Part shown: piece after piece, positions 24,467-33,977 of the stretch
Numbering within the stretch: position 1 is the first letter of the stretch
How the letters are laid out: each line of letters opens with the position of its first letter
From: SIG565 sp045613385
GTDB lineage: Bacteria; Bacillota; Clostridia; Oscillospirales; Acutalibacteraceae
DNA length: 64,000 nucleotides
NCBI GenBank assembly: GCA_045613385.1
Contig: JAZLAW010000019.1
Coordinates: 22,492 to 86,491 of the forward strand
Direction of reading: 5' to 3'
Made by a program: the position numbers and the translations under genes
The notes under the pieces: generated by a model
Seen by the model: only the letters and a program-made list of their open reading frames with translations
What the model was told of the DNA's origin: nothing
Database searches by the model: none

Positions 24467-24925
24467 TTGGCAGGCGTAGCAGATAAGGTTTTCACACTGA
24501 TTAAGGACACTGTGGAAAAAGAAAATGTTAATCTGTGGGATGTGCGTTTTGTAAAAGAAGGCGCATCGTATTACCTAAGGGTATTCATTGACAAACCCGA
24601 AGGTATAAACATAGATGACTGCACAAACGTATCTCACGCGATTGACCCTGTAATAGATGCGGCCGACCCGATTGATAAATCGTATTATCTTGAGGTTTGT
24701 TCCCCGGGACTTGAGCGAGAGATTACCCGCCCCGAACATTTTTTGTGGGCAAAAGGTAAGGAAGTCAAGGTAAAGCTTTATAAAGCGATTGATGGTAAAA
24801 AGGAAATTGTAGGCACTATTGCAGATTATGATGGTGGTTTAAAGTTAAATGTGGATGATGGCGGAATTTATCTTGAAAAAAAAGATTTTTCGGTTGTCAG
24901 ACTTAACGATTTATATAATAACTAA
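24467..24925 (+). CDS. rimP: Ribosome maturation factor RimP
   Basis: A 152-residue factor for 30S subunit maturation. The motifs YYLRVFIDKPEGINIDDC and LEVCSPGLERE are typical of the family. It starts with TTG behind AAAGGA and opens the standard Firmicute translation/transcription operon, with nusA following closely. Confidence 0.92.
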   Translation: MAGVADKVFTLIKDTVEKENVNLWDVRFVKEGASYYLRVFIDKPEGINIDDCTNVSHAIDPVIDAADPIDKSYYLEVCSPGLEREITRPEHFLWAKGKEVKVKLYKAIDGKKEIVGTIADYDGGLKLNVDDGGIYLEKKDFSVVRLNDLYNN

Positions 24926-24945
24926 ACTTGGAGGTACAAGGGAAA

Positions 24946-26016
24946 ATGAAAAAAGATACTAAAGAATTTTTTGCGGCACTTAAAATTATGGAAGAAGAAA
25001 GAGGCGTTCCGCAGGTTTATCTCGCAGAAAAAATAGCAAATGCTATTGTCGTAGCGCTTCGTAAAGATTATGGCAGTAACGATAACGTAAAATGCACAAT
25101 CGATCCTGAAAAAATGATTTTCAGCGTTGTGGTACGTAAAGAAGTTGTGGATGTGGTTGAAGACCCGAACTCACAGATTACACGCGATGAAGCTGTAGCT
25201 ATTGATTCACGTGCTGTTGAAAACGGCTTTGTTGAGATTAAACTTGATACCAAGCAGTTTGGCAGAATTGTAGCACAGACTGCAAAACACGTTATCCGTC
25301 AAGGTATTCGTGAAGCCGAGCGCGGACAGACTTTGGCTGAGTTCCAGAATCGTAATAAAGAACTTTTAACCGCGGTTATTCAGCGTATCGACCCCAAAAC
25401 GGGTAATGCTACTGTTACTATCGGCCGTACCGAGACAATACTTCCGAAACTTGAACAGGTGCCGGGTGAAGAACTTTACGAAGGCGATCATATTAAAGTT
25501 TACGTGGTTGATGTAAAGGAAACTGAAAAGGGACCTAAAATTATGATTTCTCGCACACACTCAGGTCTTGTGCGCCGCCTTTTCGAAACAGAAGTTCCCG
25601 AAATTTTTGATGGAACCATTGAAATCAAATCGATTTCCCGTCAGGCAGGTTCAAGGACCAAGATTGCCGTATATTCAGCAAATGAAGAAATTGACCCCGT
25701 TGGCGCTTGTATCGGTCAACGCGGTGCTCGTGTAAACACTATTGTTGAAGAGTTGAACGGTGAAAAGATTGACATTGTTAAATATAGTGATGACCCTGCA
25801 ACCTTTATCGGCGAAGCACTGGCTCCCGCTAAAGTTGTATCGGTTGAGATTGACAGTGAAAATCCGAAAGCCTGTCGAGTTACCGTTCCGGATGCCCAGT
25901 TATCACTGGCTATCGGTAACAAGGGACAGAATGCCCGTTTGGCCGCTAAGCTTACCGGTTGGAAGATTGATATAAGACCCGAAAGCGGCTTCTACGGAGA
26001 AGACACAGAGGACTAA
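24946..26016 (+). CDS. nusA: Transcription termination/antitermination factor NusA
   Basis: A 356-residue RNA polymerase-binding factor that modulates pausing and termination. In order: the N-terminal RNAP-binding domain, an S1 domain (about 130-200) and two KH domains (DPVGACIGQRGARVNTIVEEL and LAIGNKGQNARLAAKLTGWKI). Acidic C-terminal repeats found in proteobacteria are absent, as is normal in Firmicutes. The ATG at 24946 follows GGAGG and AAGGGA. Confidence 0.95.
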   Translation: MKKDTKEFFAALKIMEEERGVPQVYLAEKIANAIVVALRKDYGSNDNVKCTIDPEKMIFSVVVRKEVVDVVEDPNSQITRDEAVAIDSRAVENGFVEIKLDTKQFGRIVAQTAKHVIRQGIREAERGQTLAEFQNRNKELLTAVIQRIDPKTGNATVTIGRTETILPKLEQVPGEELYEGDHIKVYVVDVKETEKGPKIMISRTHSGLVRRLFETEVPEIFDGTIEIKSISRQAGSRTKIAVYSANEEIDPVGACIGQRGARVNTIVEELNGEKIDIVKYSDDPATFIGEALAPAKVVSVEIDSENPKACRVTVPDAQLSLAIGNKGQNARLAAKLTGWKIDIRPESGFYGEDTED

Positions 26017-26019
26017 AAA

Positions 26020-26289
26020 ATGCAGAAGAAAAAAATTCCGATGCGAATGTGTACAGGTTGCGGAGAGATGATGCCGAAGGCAGAGTTGATACGCATAGTC
26101 AAGACTCCCGAAGGGGAAATCGCGATTGACCTGAAGGGTAAAATGAACGGTCGCGGTGCATATATATGCAAAAGTGGAGAGTGTCTCGGTAAAGCCATAA
26201 AAGCAAAAAGGCTTGAGAGAACGTTCGACTGCACAATATCACCCGAAATATACGAAACTTTAAAAAAGGATTTAATTAATGAACAGTAA
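26020..26289 (+). CDS. rnpM: YlxR/RnpM family RNA-binding protein
   Basis: An 89-residue DUF448 protein with MRMCTGCGEM and GRGAYICKSGECL. The YlxR protein of Bacillus has been shown to bind and modulate RNase P. It lies 3 nt after nusA and overlaps the L7Ae-like gene by 11 nt, the conserved position in Firmicutes. Confidence 0.88.
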   Translation: MQKKKIPMRMCTGCGEMMPKAELIRIVKTPEGEIAIDLKGKMNGRGAYICKSGECLGKAIKAKRLERTFDCTISPEIYETLKKDLINEQ

Positions 26290-26590
26290 GATACTTACAC
26301 TTTTAGGATTTGCTTCCAAAGCGGGTAAGTTATCATACGGTATGGCCGAGACTTTAGTATCTCTTAAAAAAGGCATATCGGGCATGGTAATGGCTGCCGC
26401 CGACACATCCGATAAAAGTAAAAAAGAACTTATTTTTCACGCGCAGAAATACAGTACCGAAAGTTTTATTTTTACAGACCTTACCGCCGAAGATTTAGGC
26501 AAAGCTGTAGGCAGAGCCTGTACGGTAGTTTCGGTAAACGACAAGGGTTTTGCGGATGCCATTTATAAAATCTGCAAAGAAATAATTTAA
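26279..26590 (+). CDS. L7Ae-family ribosomal protein (YlxQ)
   Basis: A 103-residue member of the L7Ae/L30e/Gadd45 fold (LGFASKAGKLSYGMAETLVS; later AAADTSDKSKKELIFHA), which binds kink-turn RNA. It sits between rnpM and infB as in other Firmicutes; AAAAGGA precedes the ATG. Confidence 0.85.
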   Translation: MNSKILTLLGFASKAGKLSYGMAETLVSLKKGISGMVMAAADTSDKSKKELIFHAQKYSTESFIFTDLTAEDLGKAVGRACTVVSVNDKGFADAIYKICKEII

Positions 26591-26603
26591 GGAGGAAATG
26601 CCG

Positions 26604-29069
26604 ATGATGGTAAAATACAAGGTTAGCGACATTGCTAAAGATTTTAATGTTCCAACAAAGGAAATTACCGCGCTGCTTGAAACAGCAACGGGGGAAGCTA
26701 AAAAATCCGGCTCGGCACTCAGTACAGAAGAACTGGATATTATTTTCGAGATTATGACCGAAAAGCACTCGGTTAAAAGCTTTGATGAATATTTTGAAAC
26801 GGGCGAAAAGGCTCGTATTGCAGCGGCCGAACAAAGAAAAGCCGCCAAAGAAAAGAAATTGGCCGAACAGATGGCTATTCTTGAACAGTTAAAGGCTGCT
26901 GCGGAAGCTGAAAAAGCGGCAACACAGAAGCCTGAGCCCAAAAAGACTGAAGAAAAGAAAGAAGTTAAAAAGCCTGTAGAGAAAAAGGCGGAAAAGAAAC
27001 CTGAAAAAGTTGTAGCAGAGCCTAAAAAGGATGATGAGCCACTCGTAGCTCCCCCTAAAAAGCAGAAGGTTGGCGGCGCGGCTCCTAACCGCGGTCCTGC
27101 CCAGATTCGCCACGTTGATACACGTACTGTACACGTTGATATGGAAAAATATAACGAAAAGTACGAGAATATTGTTCCCGCCAACACTATGCGCGACAAC
27201 TATTCAAGAAAGCAAAAAATCAAACAGAAATCTCAAGATTACAAACGTCCGCAGGGCGCTAAGCGCGAGACCGAAGCTGATAAGTTAAGGCGTTTACAAC
27301 TTGAAAAAATCAAGAAAACACCTATAACCGTTACTGTTGGTGATGAAATAACTGTTGGCGAACTCGCAGCAGCTCTGAAAAAGACTGCGGCAGAAGTTAT
27401 AAAAAATCTTATGAAACTCGGTATGATGGCAACCGTCAACCAGGTAATTGACTACGATACTGCAGAAATTGTAGTTACCGAAATGGGCGCTAAGATTGAG
27501 AGAGCCGTTGTTGTAACTATAGAAGAACAGATTATGGATGACAGTGAAGATACGGCAGAATCGTTAAAGCCGAGAAGTCCTGTTGTAGTTGTTATGGGAC
27601 ACGTTGACCACGGTAAAACATCTCTCCTGGATGCTATTCGTAACTCTGCAGTAACCGACACAGAAGCCGGTGGTATCACACAGGCTATCGGTGCTTACAG
27701 GGTTAATTGCAAGGGACAGGATATAACCTTCCTTGATACACCCGGACACGAAGCGTTTACAGCTATGCGCCAACGCGGTGCTATGGCTACAGATATTGCA
27801 GTACTTGTTGTTGCGGCTGATGATGGTATTATGCCGCAGACAGTAGAAGCTATCAATCACGCAAAAGCGGCAGGTGTACAGATTATTGTTGCAATCAATA
27901 AAATGGATAAACCCACCGCCAACCCCGATGTTATCAAACAACAACTTACCGAGCATTCTTTGGTGCCTGAAGAATGGGGCGGCGATATCATTTGTGTTCC
28001 CGTTTCTGCAAAAACCAAGATGGGTATTGACGATTTGCTTGAAAACATTCTTCTTGTTGCTGAAATGATGGAACTTAAAGCCAATCCTGACCGTAGAGCA
28101 AGTGGTGTTGTTATTGAAGCCTACCTTGATAAAGGCCGCGGCCCGATTGCGACATTGCTCGTTCAGAAAGGCACTCTCCGCCACGGTGATATAATCGTTG
28201 CGGGTACAGCCGTTGGTAAGGTGCGCGTTATGTCAAACGAGAATGGTAAGCAGATAAAAGAAGCAGGACCATCTGTGCCTGTTGAAATTGCAGGTCTTGC
28301 TGAAACACCTGCGGCAGGCGATACGTTTGATGCAGTATCAGATGAACGCTTGGCGCGTGAACTTGTTGAACAGCGCAAACAGAAAATTAAAGAAGATATG
28401 TTCAATGCAAAGCAGAAGGTAACACTCGACAATCTCTTCGACCAGTTAAGCGAAGGCGACCTTAAGGAACTTAATATTATTGTTAAGGCAGATGTTCAGG
28501 GCTCGGTTGAAGCGGTAAGAGAAAGCTTACAAAAGCTTTCAAATTCTGAAGTTAAGGTATCGGTTATTCACGGTGCCGTTGGCGCTATAAGTGAGTCCGA
28601 TGTAATGCTTGCTCAGACTTCGGGTGCTATCATTGTCGGATTTAATGTTCGCCCCGATGCCGTTGCCAAAAACTCGGCAGAACGCGAAGGCGTCGATATA
28701 AGACTCTACCGCGTAATTTATAACTGTATTGAAGAAATTGAAGCTGCTATGAAGGGCATGTTGGCGCCGAAATACCGCGAAGTTATTCTTGGTACTGTTG
28801 AAGTTCGTGACACCTATAAGATTTCGGGTGTAGGTACTATAGCCGGTGCTTATGTAACAAGTGGTAAGGTGACACGTGCTTGTAGCATTCGTGTTGTACG
28901 TGATGGCATTGTTATAGCTGAAGATGCTATTGATTCTTTGCGCAGATTTAAGGATGATGTTAAAGAAGTGGCTCAAGGTTATGAATGCGGTATCGGTCTT
29001 GAAAAATTCGGAGACATTAAGGAAGGCGATGTGTTTGAAGCCTTTATTATGGAGGAATATAGAGACTAA
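26604..29069 (+). CDS. infB: Translation initiation factor IF-2
   Basis: A GTPase of about 821 residues that positions initiator tRNA on the ribosome. Order: IF2N module (1-55), a Lys/Glu/Ala-rich linker (about 70-200), a second IF2N (about 240-310), then the G domain with GHVDHGKTSLLDAI, DTPGHEAFTAMR and INKMDKP, and C-terminal beta-barrel domains. ATG 26604 has the best distance to GGAGG at 26591-26595; an ATG at 26598 is too close. The linker length is typical for Clostridia. Confidence 0.96.
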   Translation: MMVKYKVSDIAKDFNVPTKEITALLETATGEAKKSGSALSTEELDIIFEIMTEKHSVKSFDEYFETGEKARIAAAEQRKAAKEKKLAEQMAILEQLKAAAEAEKAATQKPEPKKTEEKKEVKKPVEKKAEKKPEKVVAEPKKDDEPLVAPPKKQKVGGAAPNRGPAQIRHVDTRTVHVDMEKYNEKYENIVPANTMRDNYSRKQKIKQKSQDYKRPQGAKRETEADKLRRLQLEKIKKTPITVTVGDEITVGELAAALKKTAAEVIKNLMKLGMMATVNQVIDYDTAEIVVTEMGAKIERAVVVTIEEQIMDDSEDTAESLKPRSPVVVVMGHVDHGKTSLLDAIRNSAVTDTEAGGITQAIGAYRVNCKGQDITFLDTPGHEAFTAMRQRGAMATDIAVLVVAADDGIMPQTVEAINHAKAAGVQIIVAINKMDKPTANPDVIKQQLTEHSLVPEEWGGDIICVPVSAKTKMGIDDLLENILLVAEMMELKANPDRRASGVVIEAYLDKGRGPIATLLVQKGTLRHGDIIVAGTAVGKVRVMSNENGKQIKEAGPSVPVEIAGLAETPAAGDTFDAVSDERLARELVEQRKQKIKEDMFNAKQKVTLDNLFDQLSEGDLKELNIIVKADVQGSVEAVRESLQKLSNSEVKVSVIHGAVGAISESDVMLAQTSGAIIVGFNVRPDAVAKNSAEREGVDIRLYRVIYNCIEEIEAAMKGMLAPKYREVILGTVEVRDTYKISGVGTIAGAYVTSGKVTRACSIRVVRDGIVIAEDAIDSLRRFKDDVKEVAQGYECGIGLEKFGDIKEGDVFEAFIMEEYRD

Positions 29070-29425
29070 TGGCCGGTTATAAAATAAATAGAATTACATC
29101 CGATGTTAAGGTTATGTTATCGGATATTCTAAGAGAAGTCAAAGACCCAAGAGTAAGTAAACTTTTAAGCGTTGTAAAGGTAGATGTATCAGGCGACTTA
29201 TCCTATGCGACTGTTTATGTCAGTGCCATTGAAGGCGCAGAGAAAACAAAGGAATCGGTTAAAGCCTTAAGGGGAGCGGCGGGTTATATCCGACGCGAAT
29301 TGGGTGCGAGAATGTCACTCCGAAAGGTGCCCGAGCTTAGATTTGTAGCCGATGATTCCATTGAAAAAAGCACACAGATTTCGCAGATAATTTCTTCCTT
29401 TGAAAACGATGCCCGAAAGGACTAA
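29069..29425 (+). CDS. rbfA: Ribosome-binding factor A
   Basis: A 118-residue KH-fold protein needed for late 30S maturation and cold adaptation. Motifs: REVKDPRVSKLLSVVKVDVSG and RRELGARMSLRKVPEL. Its ATG overlaps the infB stop codon and uses GGAGG inside infB. Confidence 0.93.
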   Translation: MAGYKINRITSDVKVMLSDILREVKDPRVSKLLSVVKVDVSGDLSYATVYVSAIEGAEKTKESVKALRGAAGYIRRELGARMSLRKVPELRFVADDSIEKSTQISQIISSFENDARKD

Positions 29426-29431
29426 AGTCTT

Positions 29432-30427
29432 ATGGAAATGAACTGTAAAGAGTTAAATTTATCAGGTCTCTGCAAATATTTAAAGGCGCATGATGATTAT
29501 ATCATTTTAACCCACATCTCTCCTGATGGAGATACTCTGGGCTCGGCATACGCCTTAGCGCTCGGACTTATATCAAAAGGAAAACGCGCATTTGTAGTTT
29601 GCAATGATGAAATCCCGAAAAAGTACGATTATTTTGTAAAGGCAGCGAATTTAAAATCTTTCGATTACAAAACTATAATTTCGGTTGACGTTGCGGATGC
29701 CAAATTATTGGGTTCGCTCTATGAGAAATACAGTGATAAGATAGAACTCAATATCGACCATCATATTTCCAATACGCATTATGCTAAAAAGCTGTATCTT
29801 GACCCGACCGCTTCTGCTACGGCGGAGTGTATATATGACATACTGAAGTATATGCATATAAAAATTACACCGCTTATGGCAACGGCGCTTTATACGGGAA
29901 TTTCAACCGATACGGGTTGTTTTAAGTACGCAAATGTGACTCCTAAAACTCACAAAACGGCGGCACAACTTTTAAAATGCGGAATTGATGCAGCCGAAAT
30001 TAATCGACGTATGTTCGATACAAAATCTAAAAACCGTATTGAACTTGAAAAGATGGTGCTTGAAACGGCAGAATTCCTGTTTGATGGCAGATGCCTGATG
30101 CTGACAGTTACCAATGATATGAAAGAAAAATCGGGTTGTGAGCCGAGCGACCTTGAAGGCGTTGCGGCTATTTCACGCTCGGTAGAAGGTGTACTGGTGG
30201 GAATTTCTGTAAAGCAGTCGGATGATGAAGATAACGAATATAAGGTATCTTTACGGACATATCCGCCGCTTGACGCATCGGCTATATGCAAAACACTTGG
30301 CGGCGGCGGTCACGTTGCCGCGGCGGGATGTACGCTTACGGGTACACTCGACCAGGTTAAAGAGCAGATAGTATCTGCAGTAGGAAAGGCTTTTGAAGAA
30401 TATGACACAGGGGCTAATTCTGATTAA
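29432..30427 (+). CDS. nrnA: DHH/DHHA1 phosphoesterase, NrnA-type oligoribonuclease
   Basis: A 331-residue enzyme that degrades very short RNAs and 3'-phosphoadenosine 5'-phosphate in Firmicutes. Metal-binding motifs: THISPDGDTLGSA, ISVDVADAKLLG, NIDHHISNT, and the DHHA1 motif GGGGHVAAAGCTL. It follows rbfA directly and overlaps truB, the usual order. Confidence 0.9.
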   Translation: MEMNCKELNLSGLCKYLKAHDDYIILTHISPDGDTLGSAYALALGLISKGKRAFVVCNDEIPKKYDYFVKAANLKSFDYKTIISVDVADAKLLGSLYEKYSDKIELNIDHHISNTHYAKKLYLDPTASATAECIYDILKYMHIKITPLMATALYTGISTDTGCFKYANVTPKTHKTAAQLLKCGIDAAEINRRMFDTKSKNRIELEKMVLETAEFLFDGRCLMLTVTNDMKEKSGCEPSDLEGVAAISRSVEGVLVGISVKQSDDEDNEYKVSLRTYPPLDASAICKTLGGGGHVAAAGCTLTGTLDQVKEQIVSAVGKAFEEYDTGANSD

Positions 30428-31301
30428 TAAACCGGAAGGGATAACTTCCTTTTCGGTTGTTTCAAAAATCAAATGGCTTTTAAGACAAAAAAGAGTAGGA
30501 CACACCGGTACGCTTGATCCGATGGCAACCGGTGTTTTGCCCGTTTTCGTGGGTAGAGCAACTGCGCTCTCGAGCTTTTTACTAGATGCGGACAAGGTAT
30601 ATACTGCTACATTTCGTTTTGGCATTACTACCGATACTGCCGATATCACGGGACAGGTGCTGAATACCCGACCTGTTAGTTTTACGGAAAAAGAGTTAGA
30701 AAACACTTTAAATGTATTTACAGGTGAAATTTCACAGATACCGCCTATGTACTCCGCAATTAAAAAAGACGGTGTTCCGCTTTATAAATTGGCGCGTGAA
30801 GGTAAGACGGTAGAAATACCTGAGCGTAGAGTCAAAATCAATTCAATCGAGCCATTGACATATTTTGAAAATAATGAGATTACAGTAAGGGTTTCTTGTT
30901 CAAAGGGTACATATATAAGGTCGCTCTGCCGAGATATAGGTGAATTTCTCGGTTGCGGGGCAACCTTAGCAAGTCTCAGGCGCGATGAGACGTCGGGATT
31001 CACATTAAAACAGTGCGTTAGTTTGGACGATTTAACGCGTGAGAATATAGAAAATTATATAATAAGCGAAGAAATCGCCGTAAAAAATTTACGTGAAGTA
31101 AATGTAAGTGATAAACAAGCGGTAAGATTCACAAACGGCGGTCAGTTAAGTTTTGAAAGATTAAATACTTCCTTTGATAATGACGGCGAGTTATTACGTA
31201 TAAAAAATAATGATATCCTTTTAGGCATAGGTTGTGCAGATTTGGAAAAACAATGGATATCGGTAAAATGTGTTATAAAGGCGGGGAATTCAGATGATTA
31301 A
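30402..31301 (+). CDS. truB: tRNA pseudouridine-55 synthase
   Basis: Makes the universal pseudouridine in the T-loop of tRNA. The catalytic Asp is in GHTGTLDPMATGVLP; INKPEGITSF and GTYIRSLCRDIGEFLG are further family motifs. I use ATG 30402; a TTG three codons earlier is possible. It overlaps nrnA by 26 nt and ribF by 8 nt. Confidence 0.93.
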   Translation: MTQGLILINKPEGITSFSVVSKIKWLLRQKRVGHTGTLDPMATGVLPVFVGRATALSSFLLDADKVYTATFRFGITTDTADITGQVLNTRPVSFTEKELENTLNVFTGEISQIPPMYSAIKKDGVPLYKLAREGKTVEIPERRVKINSIEPLTYFENNEITVRVSCSKGTYIRSLCRDIGEFLGCGATLASLRRDETSGFTLKQCVSLDDLTRENIENYIISEEIAVKNLREVNVSDKQAVRFTNGGQLSFERLNTSFDNDGELLRIKNNDILLGIGCADLEKQWISVKCVIKAGNSDD

Positions 31302-32136
31302 AACCGCGATAGCGTTGGGCACCTTTGACGGTGTTCATATAGGACATAAGGCGGTAATCGGTGCGGCGGTACAAAGTGGTTTTAAACCGATAGCCGTTAC
31401 TTTTTCAAAACCGCCGAAAGCATATAATGACAGTAGCATGGGCCTTATTCTAACGGTTAGCGCAAAGGATGAAAAATTGCGTGAGAGCGGCATAAAGGAA
31501 ATTCATTATTTAGATTTTCCGAGTGTCAAAGATATGTCGGCCGTAGATTTTCTCGAATTTTTAAAAAAAACATATAATCCGGCCCTTATCAGTTGCGGCT
31601 TTAATTACCGATTTGGAAAAGGCGGCGCGGGGGATAAAAACCTGCTGGAGAAATTCTGCAAAGAAAACGGGATTTCCTTAATGGCCTTGGAACCCGTTAT
31701 ATCGGATGGAGATATAGTTTCATCAACGCTTATAAGAGAACTTTTGCAGAACGGTAAGATAGAAAAGGCAAATAAACTTTTGGGATATGAATTTTCTCTT
31801 AAAGCTCAGATTGTACACGGCGACAGTAGGGGCAGACAGATTGGTTTTCCTACCGCAAACCAGATTTATCCCGAAAACCTGATAAAAGTAAAATATGGCG
31901 TTTATAAATCATCAATAACGGTAAACGGTCGGACATACAACGCGATTACTAATATTGGTTTACGTCCTACTTTTAGGACCGAAAATGTTGGACTTGAAAC
32001 ATACATTTTAGATTTTAACGAAGATATTTATGGATTCATAGCCGAAGTAAGTTTTAAAAACTTCATTCGTGAAGAAAGGAAATTCGATTCGGTTACAGAG
32101 CTTAAAAATGCTATAGAAAATGATATAAAAGAATAA
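31294..32136 (+). CDS. ribF: Bifunctional riboflavin kinase/FAD synthetase
   Basis: Converts riboflavin to FMN and FAD. The N-terminal nucleotidyltransferase domain has LGTFDGVHIGHKAVI and SSTLIRELL; the C-terminal kinase domain has HGDSRGRQIGFPTAN and YNAITNIGLRPTF. At 280 residues it is on the short side for the family. It is the last gene of the operon, with a strong terminator after it. Confidence 0.93.
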   Translation: MIKTAIALGTFDGVHIGHKAVIGAAVQSGFKPIAVTFSKPPKAYNDSSMGLILTVSAKDEKLRESGIKEIHYLDFPSVKDMSAVDFLEFLKKTYNPALISCGFNYRFGKGGAGDKNLLEKFCKENGISLMALEPVISDGDIVSSTLIRELLQNGKIEKANKLLGYEFSLKAQIVHGDSRGRQIGFPTANQIYPENLIKVKYGVYKSSITVNGRTYNAITNIGLRPTFRTENVGLETYILDFNEDIYGFIAEVSFKNFIREERKFDSVTELKNAIENDIKE

Positions 32137-32166
32137 AATCCACCGGAATTCCGGTGGATTTTTTAT
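32135..32166 (+). terminator. Terminator of the nusA-ribF operon
   Basis: A 28-nt perfect palindrome (32135-32162) with a T-run, overlapping the ribF stop. Confidence 0.88.
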
Positions 32167-32190
32167 GCCCCTAAACGAAACGAGGGCGAA

Positions 32191-32901
32191 TTATTGTAGT
32201 TTAAGAATTTTTACAGGGTCGGCAGATTTTCCATCTTTGACAACTTCGATATGAAGATGCATTTCATCAGCACATTCGCTCGGTACTCCCGATAATGTAG
32301 CCAGTTTTTCATTTTGCTTTACTGTGTCACCAACACTTACAGTAACATTGTCCGCAAGTCCGCAGTATTTAACGGTGATGCCGTTGCCGTGGTCAATTTC
32401 AATTATTCTGCCTAACAAAATGTCATCATAAACCTTAATTACCGTACCGCTTCCACACGATACAACATCTGTATCGGCGGCGGCCTTAATATCAAGGCCT
32501 AAATGAATCCGCATATCTCCATAGGTGGCCGAATATTGAAGTGAAACATCATCATATCTTTTCAGAACACTGCCCTTTATCGGTGCAATAAAACTTTCGG
32601 CAACCGGTTTTACAGGTGTAGTTTCTTCAGGCTCTGAATAAGGAACATCGCTTACTTCATTCTGAGCGGGGGAATCGGGTATAATGTTTTCTTCGGGTAA
32701 TTTTTCGGGTACCGATGGTTCATTATATGATGGGGTGTTTTCAATATATGACTGATTATTCTCGTTGTCATCAATATTACTTAAGGTATCAAAAACAGAC
32801 CATCCTGCCACACCAACTGCTATAAGGCATACGGCGAGTATAATATAAAAATTTTTACCTGAGAAAAATTTTATTATTTTACTGTTTCTTTCATTACTCA
32901 T
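32191..32901 (-). CDS. Membrane-anchored M23 peptidase, SpoIIQ-like
   Basis: A 236-residue protein with one N-terminal membrane helix (about 20-40), a Pro/Glu-rich linker and a C-terminal LytM/M23 domain. The zinc ligands appear complete: RIHLGLDIKA (His, Asp) and DEMHLHIEV (HxH), so it may cut peptidoglycan peptides. Size and layout match SpoIIQ, the forespore partner of SpoIIIAH, which is encoded elsewhere in this window, but vegetative M23 proteins look similar. ATG 32901 follows CGGAG. Confidence 0.72.
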   Translation of the reverse strand: MSNERNSKIIKFFSGKNFYIILAVCLIAVGVAGWSVFDTLSNIDDNENNQSYIENTPSYNEPSVPEKLPEENIIPDSPAQNEVSDVPYSEPEETTPVKPVAESFIAPIKGSVLKRYDDVSLQYSATYGDMRIHLGLDIKAAADTDVVSCGSGTVIKVYDDILLGRIIEIDHGNGITVKYCGLADNVTVSVGDTVKQNEKLATLSGVPSECADEMHLHIEVVKDGKSADPVKILKLQ

Positions 32902-33079
32902 TTCTAAATCTCCGTTCACTTGATTTCGGTACAAATATTATTGAACAAAAATTTTAGAAATATACTTAATTAATTAAAAAAATATTCATATTTTGGGTGT
33001 AGTATAGTAATAGCAGAAAGGAAGCCGCAACCTTTTTGCTGACCCTTTTGGGTTTCTCCTCAAAAACCCCTATAAAAGA

Positions 33080-33109
33080 AACACGACCATAGAAATATGG
33101 TCGTGTTTC
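33080..33109 (-). terminator. Terminator of the lipoprotein gene
   Basis: A 13-bp stem with a 4-nt loop in a perfect inverted repeat, reading into TTTCTTTT on the minus strand. The neighbouring stretch 32935-33079 holds no gene; it contains short ACCC/GGGT and GGGTTT/AAACCC hairpins whose role I cannot name. Confidence 0.75.
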
Positions 33110-33128
33110 GCATTATTTTTATTGAATT

Positions 33129-33716
33129 TTACACAGCCGCAGATACCGCGTTATAATCGATTTCAGAATCAATTATGTTGTATCCGAAGCAAGCGGAATC
33201 GTTTTTAACAAGTTTTGTTGTAGCAGTGCCGACCGCAACGTGTGAGTCGTGAGCATCAACATATACAAAAGAGGTAACAGTGATAAAATCCGGACCTTCT
33301 GTAATAGAAGTTATTTCGTGAGTGTAGGCGGTGTAACCGCGTGGAATAAGATATACATAACCTTGTTTTTGCGGAAGATTTACATTAATTGCATCGGTGA
33401 TTTCAAGGTCGATATCGTAAATATCTTTAATAAATGCGGTAACTACATCGTTGGGAATAAAGCCGTTTTCGTTAGCATAAGAGCGAAGATTAATGGCTGC
33501 GGCATTTACAAGAGTTTCGTTATTTGTGAAATCATCACCGTAAACGTTGTTAAGGTTGAGAAGATTCTGAATCTTTGCCTGAGCGACCATTTTAGTATCT
33601 GCAACTTCACATATTGGAGCTACATCGGACGGATTTTCGGCTACAGGCGGCAGAATAAAACCGTTCATACATAAACAACTTACAAGAAACAAACTTAAAA
33701 TTATAAAACGTTTCAT
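33129..33716 (-). CDS. Putative lipoprotein of unknown function
   Basis: A 195-residue exported protein. The N-terminus is a signal peptide with a lipobox-like LVSC ending at about residue 14, followed by a Pro-rich spacer. The mature part has a helical region and a beta-rich C-terminal half (GYVYLIPRGYTAYTHEI, then TVTSFVYVDAHDSHVAVG). I do not recognise the family. AGGTGGGAG precedes the ATG. Its promoter has a TATAAT at 33742-33747 but no good -35, and GTTACATTTT repeats lie upstream, suggesting activator control. Confidence 0.65.
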   Translation of the reverse strand: MKRFIILSLFLVSCLCMNGFILPPVAENPSDVAPICEVADTKMVAQAKIQNLLNLNNVYGDDFTNNETLVNAAAINLRSYANENGFIPNDVVTAFIKDIYDIDLEITDAINVNLPQKQGYVYLIPRGYTAYTHEITSITEGPDFITVTSFVYVDAHDSHVAVGTATTKLVKNDSACFGYNIIDSEIDYNAVSAAV

Positions 33717-33750
33717 ATTTCTCCCACCTTTCTACAATATTATTATATCA

Positions 33751-33842
33751 GTTACATTTTAAAAAGTCTTTTCTTTTTAGTTACATTTTAATATCAATTT
33801 TGTAACCAAAACACTTACAAGATTTCAAATTTGTTACATTTT
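33751..33842. repeat. Three direct repeats of GTTACATTTT
   Basis: Exact copies at 33751-33760, 33780-33789 and 33833-33842, plus an inverted GTTACA core at 33801-33806. They lie upstream of the lipoprotein gene's -10 (minus strand) and before the EF-G-like gene. They look like transcription-factor sites. Confidence 0.6.
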
Positions 33843-33915
33843 TTTAAGCATAAGCGCATATAATAACTATTTGGTGATATTTAATAAAACTCGAACAAAA
33901 AGTATAAAAATTTTA

Positions 33916-33944
33916 TTGAAATATGACAATATATGTGCTATAAT
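33916..33944 (+). promoter_or_regulatory. Promoter of the EF-G-like gene
   Basis: TTGAAA (33916-33921) and TATAAT (33939-33944), spacer 17 nt; excludes the in-frame start at 33933. Confidence 0.72.
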
Positions 33945-33977
33945 TTATCCATAAACAAACTAAAGGAGTGTATCATC

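Noticed and set aside
26495..27199. Long minus-strand frame opposite infB (Ser/Phe-rich)
   Set aside because: Composition reflects the reverse of the Lys/Glu/Ala-rich IF-2 linker; no start signal and no family.
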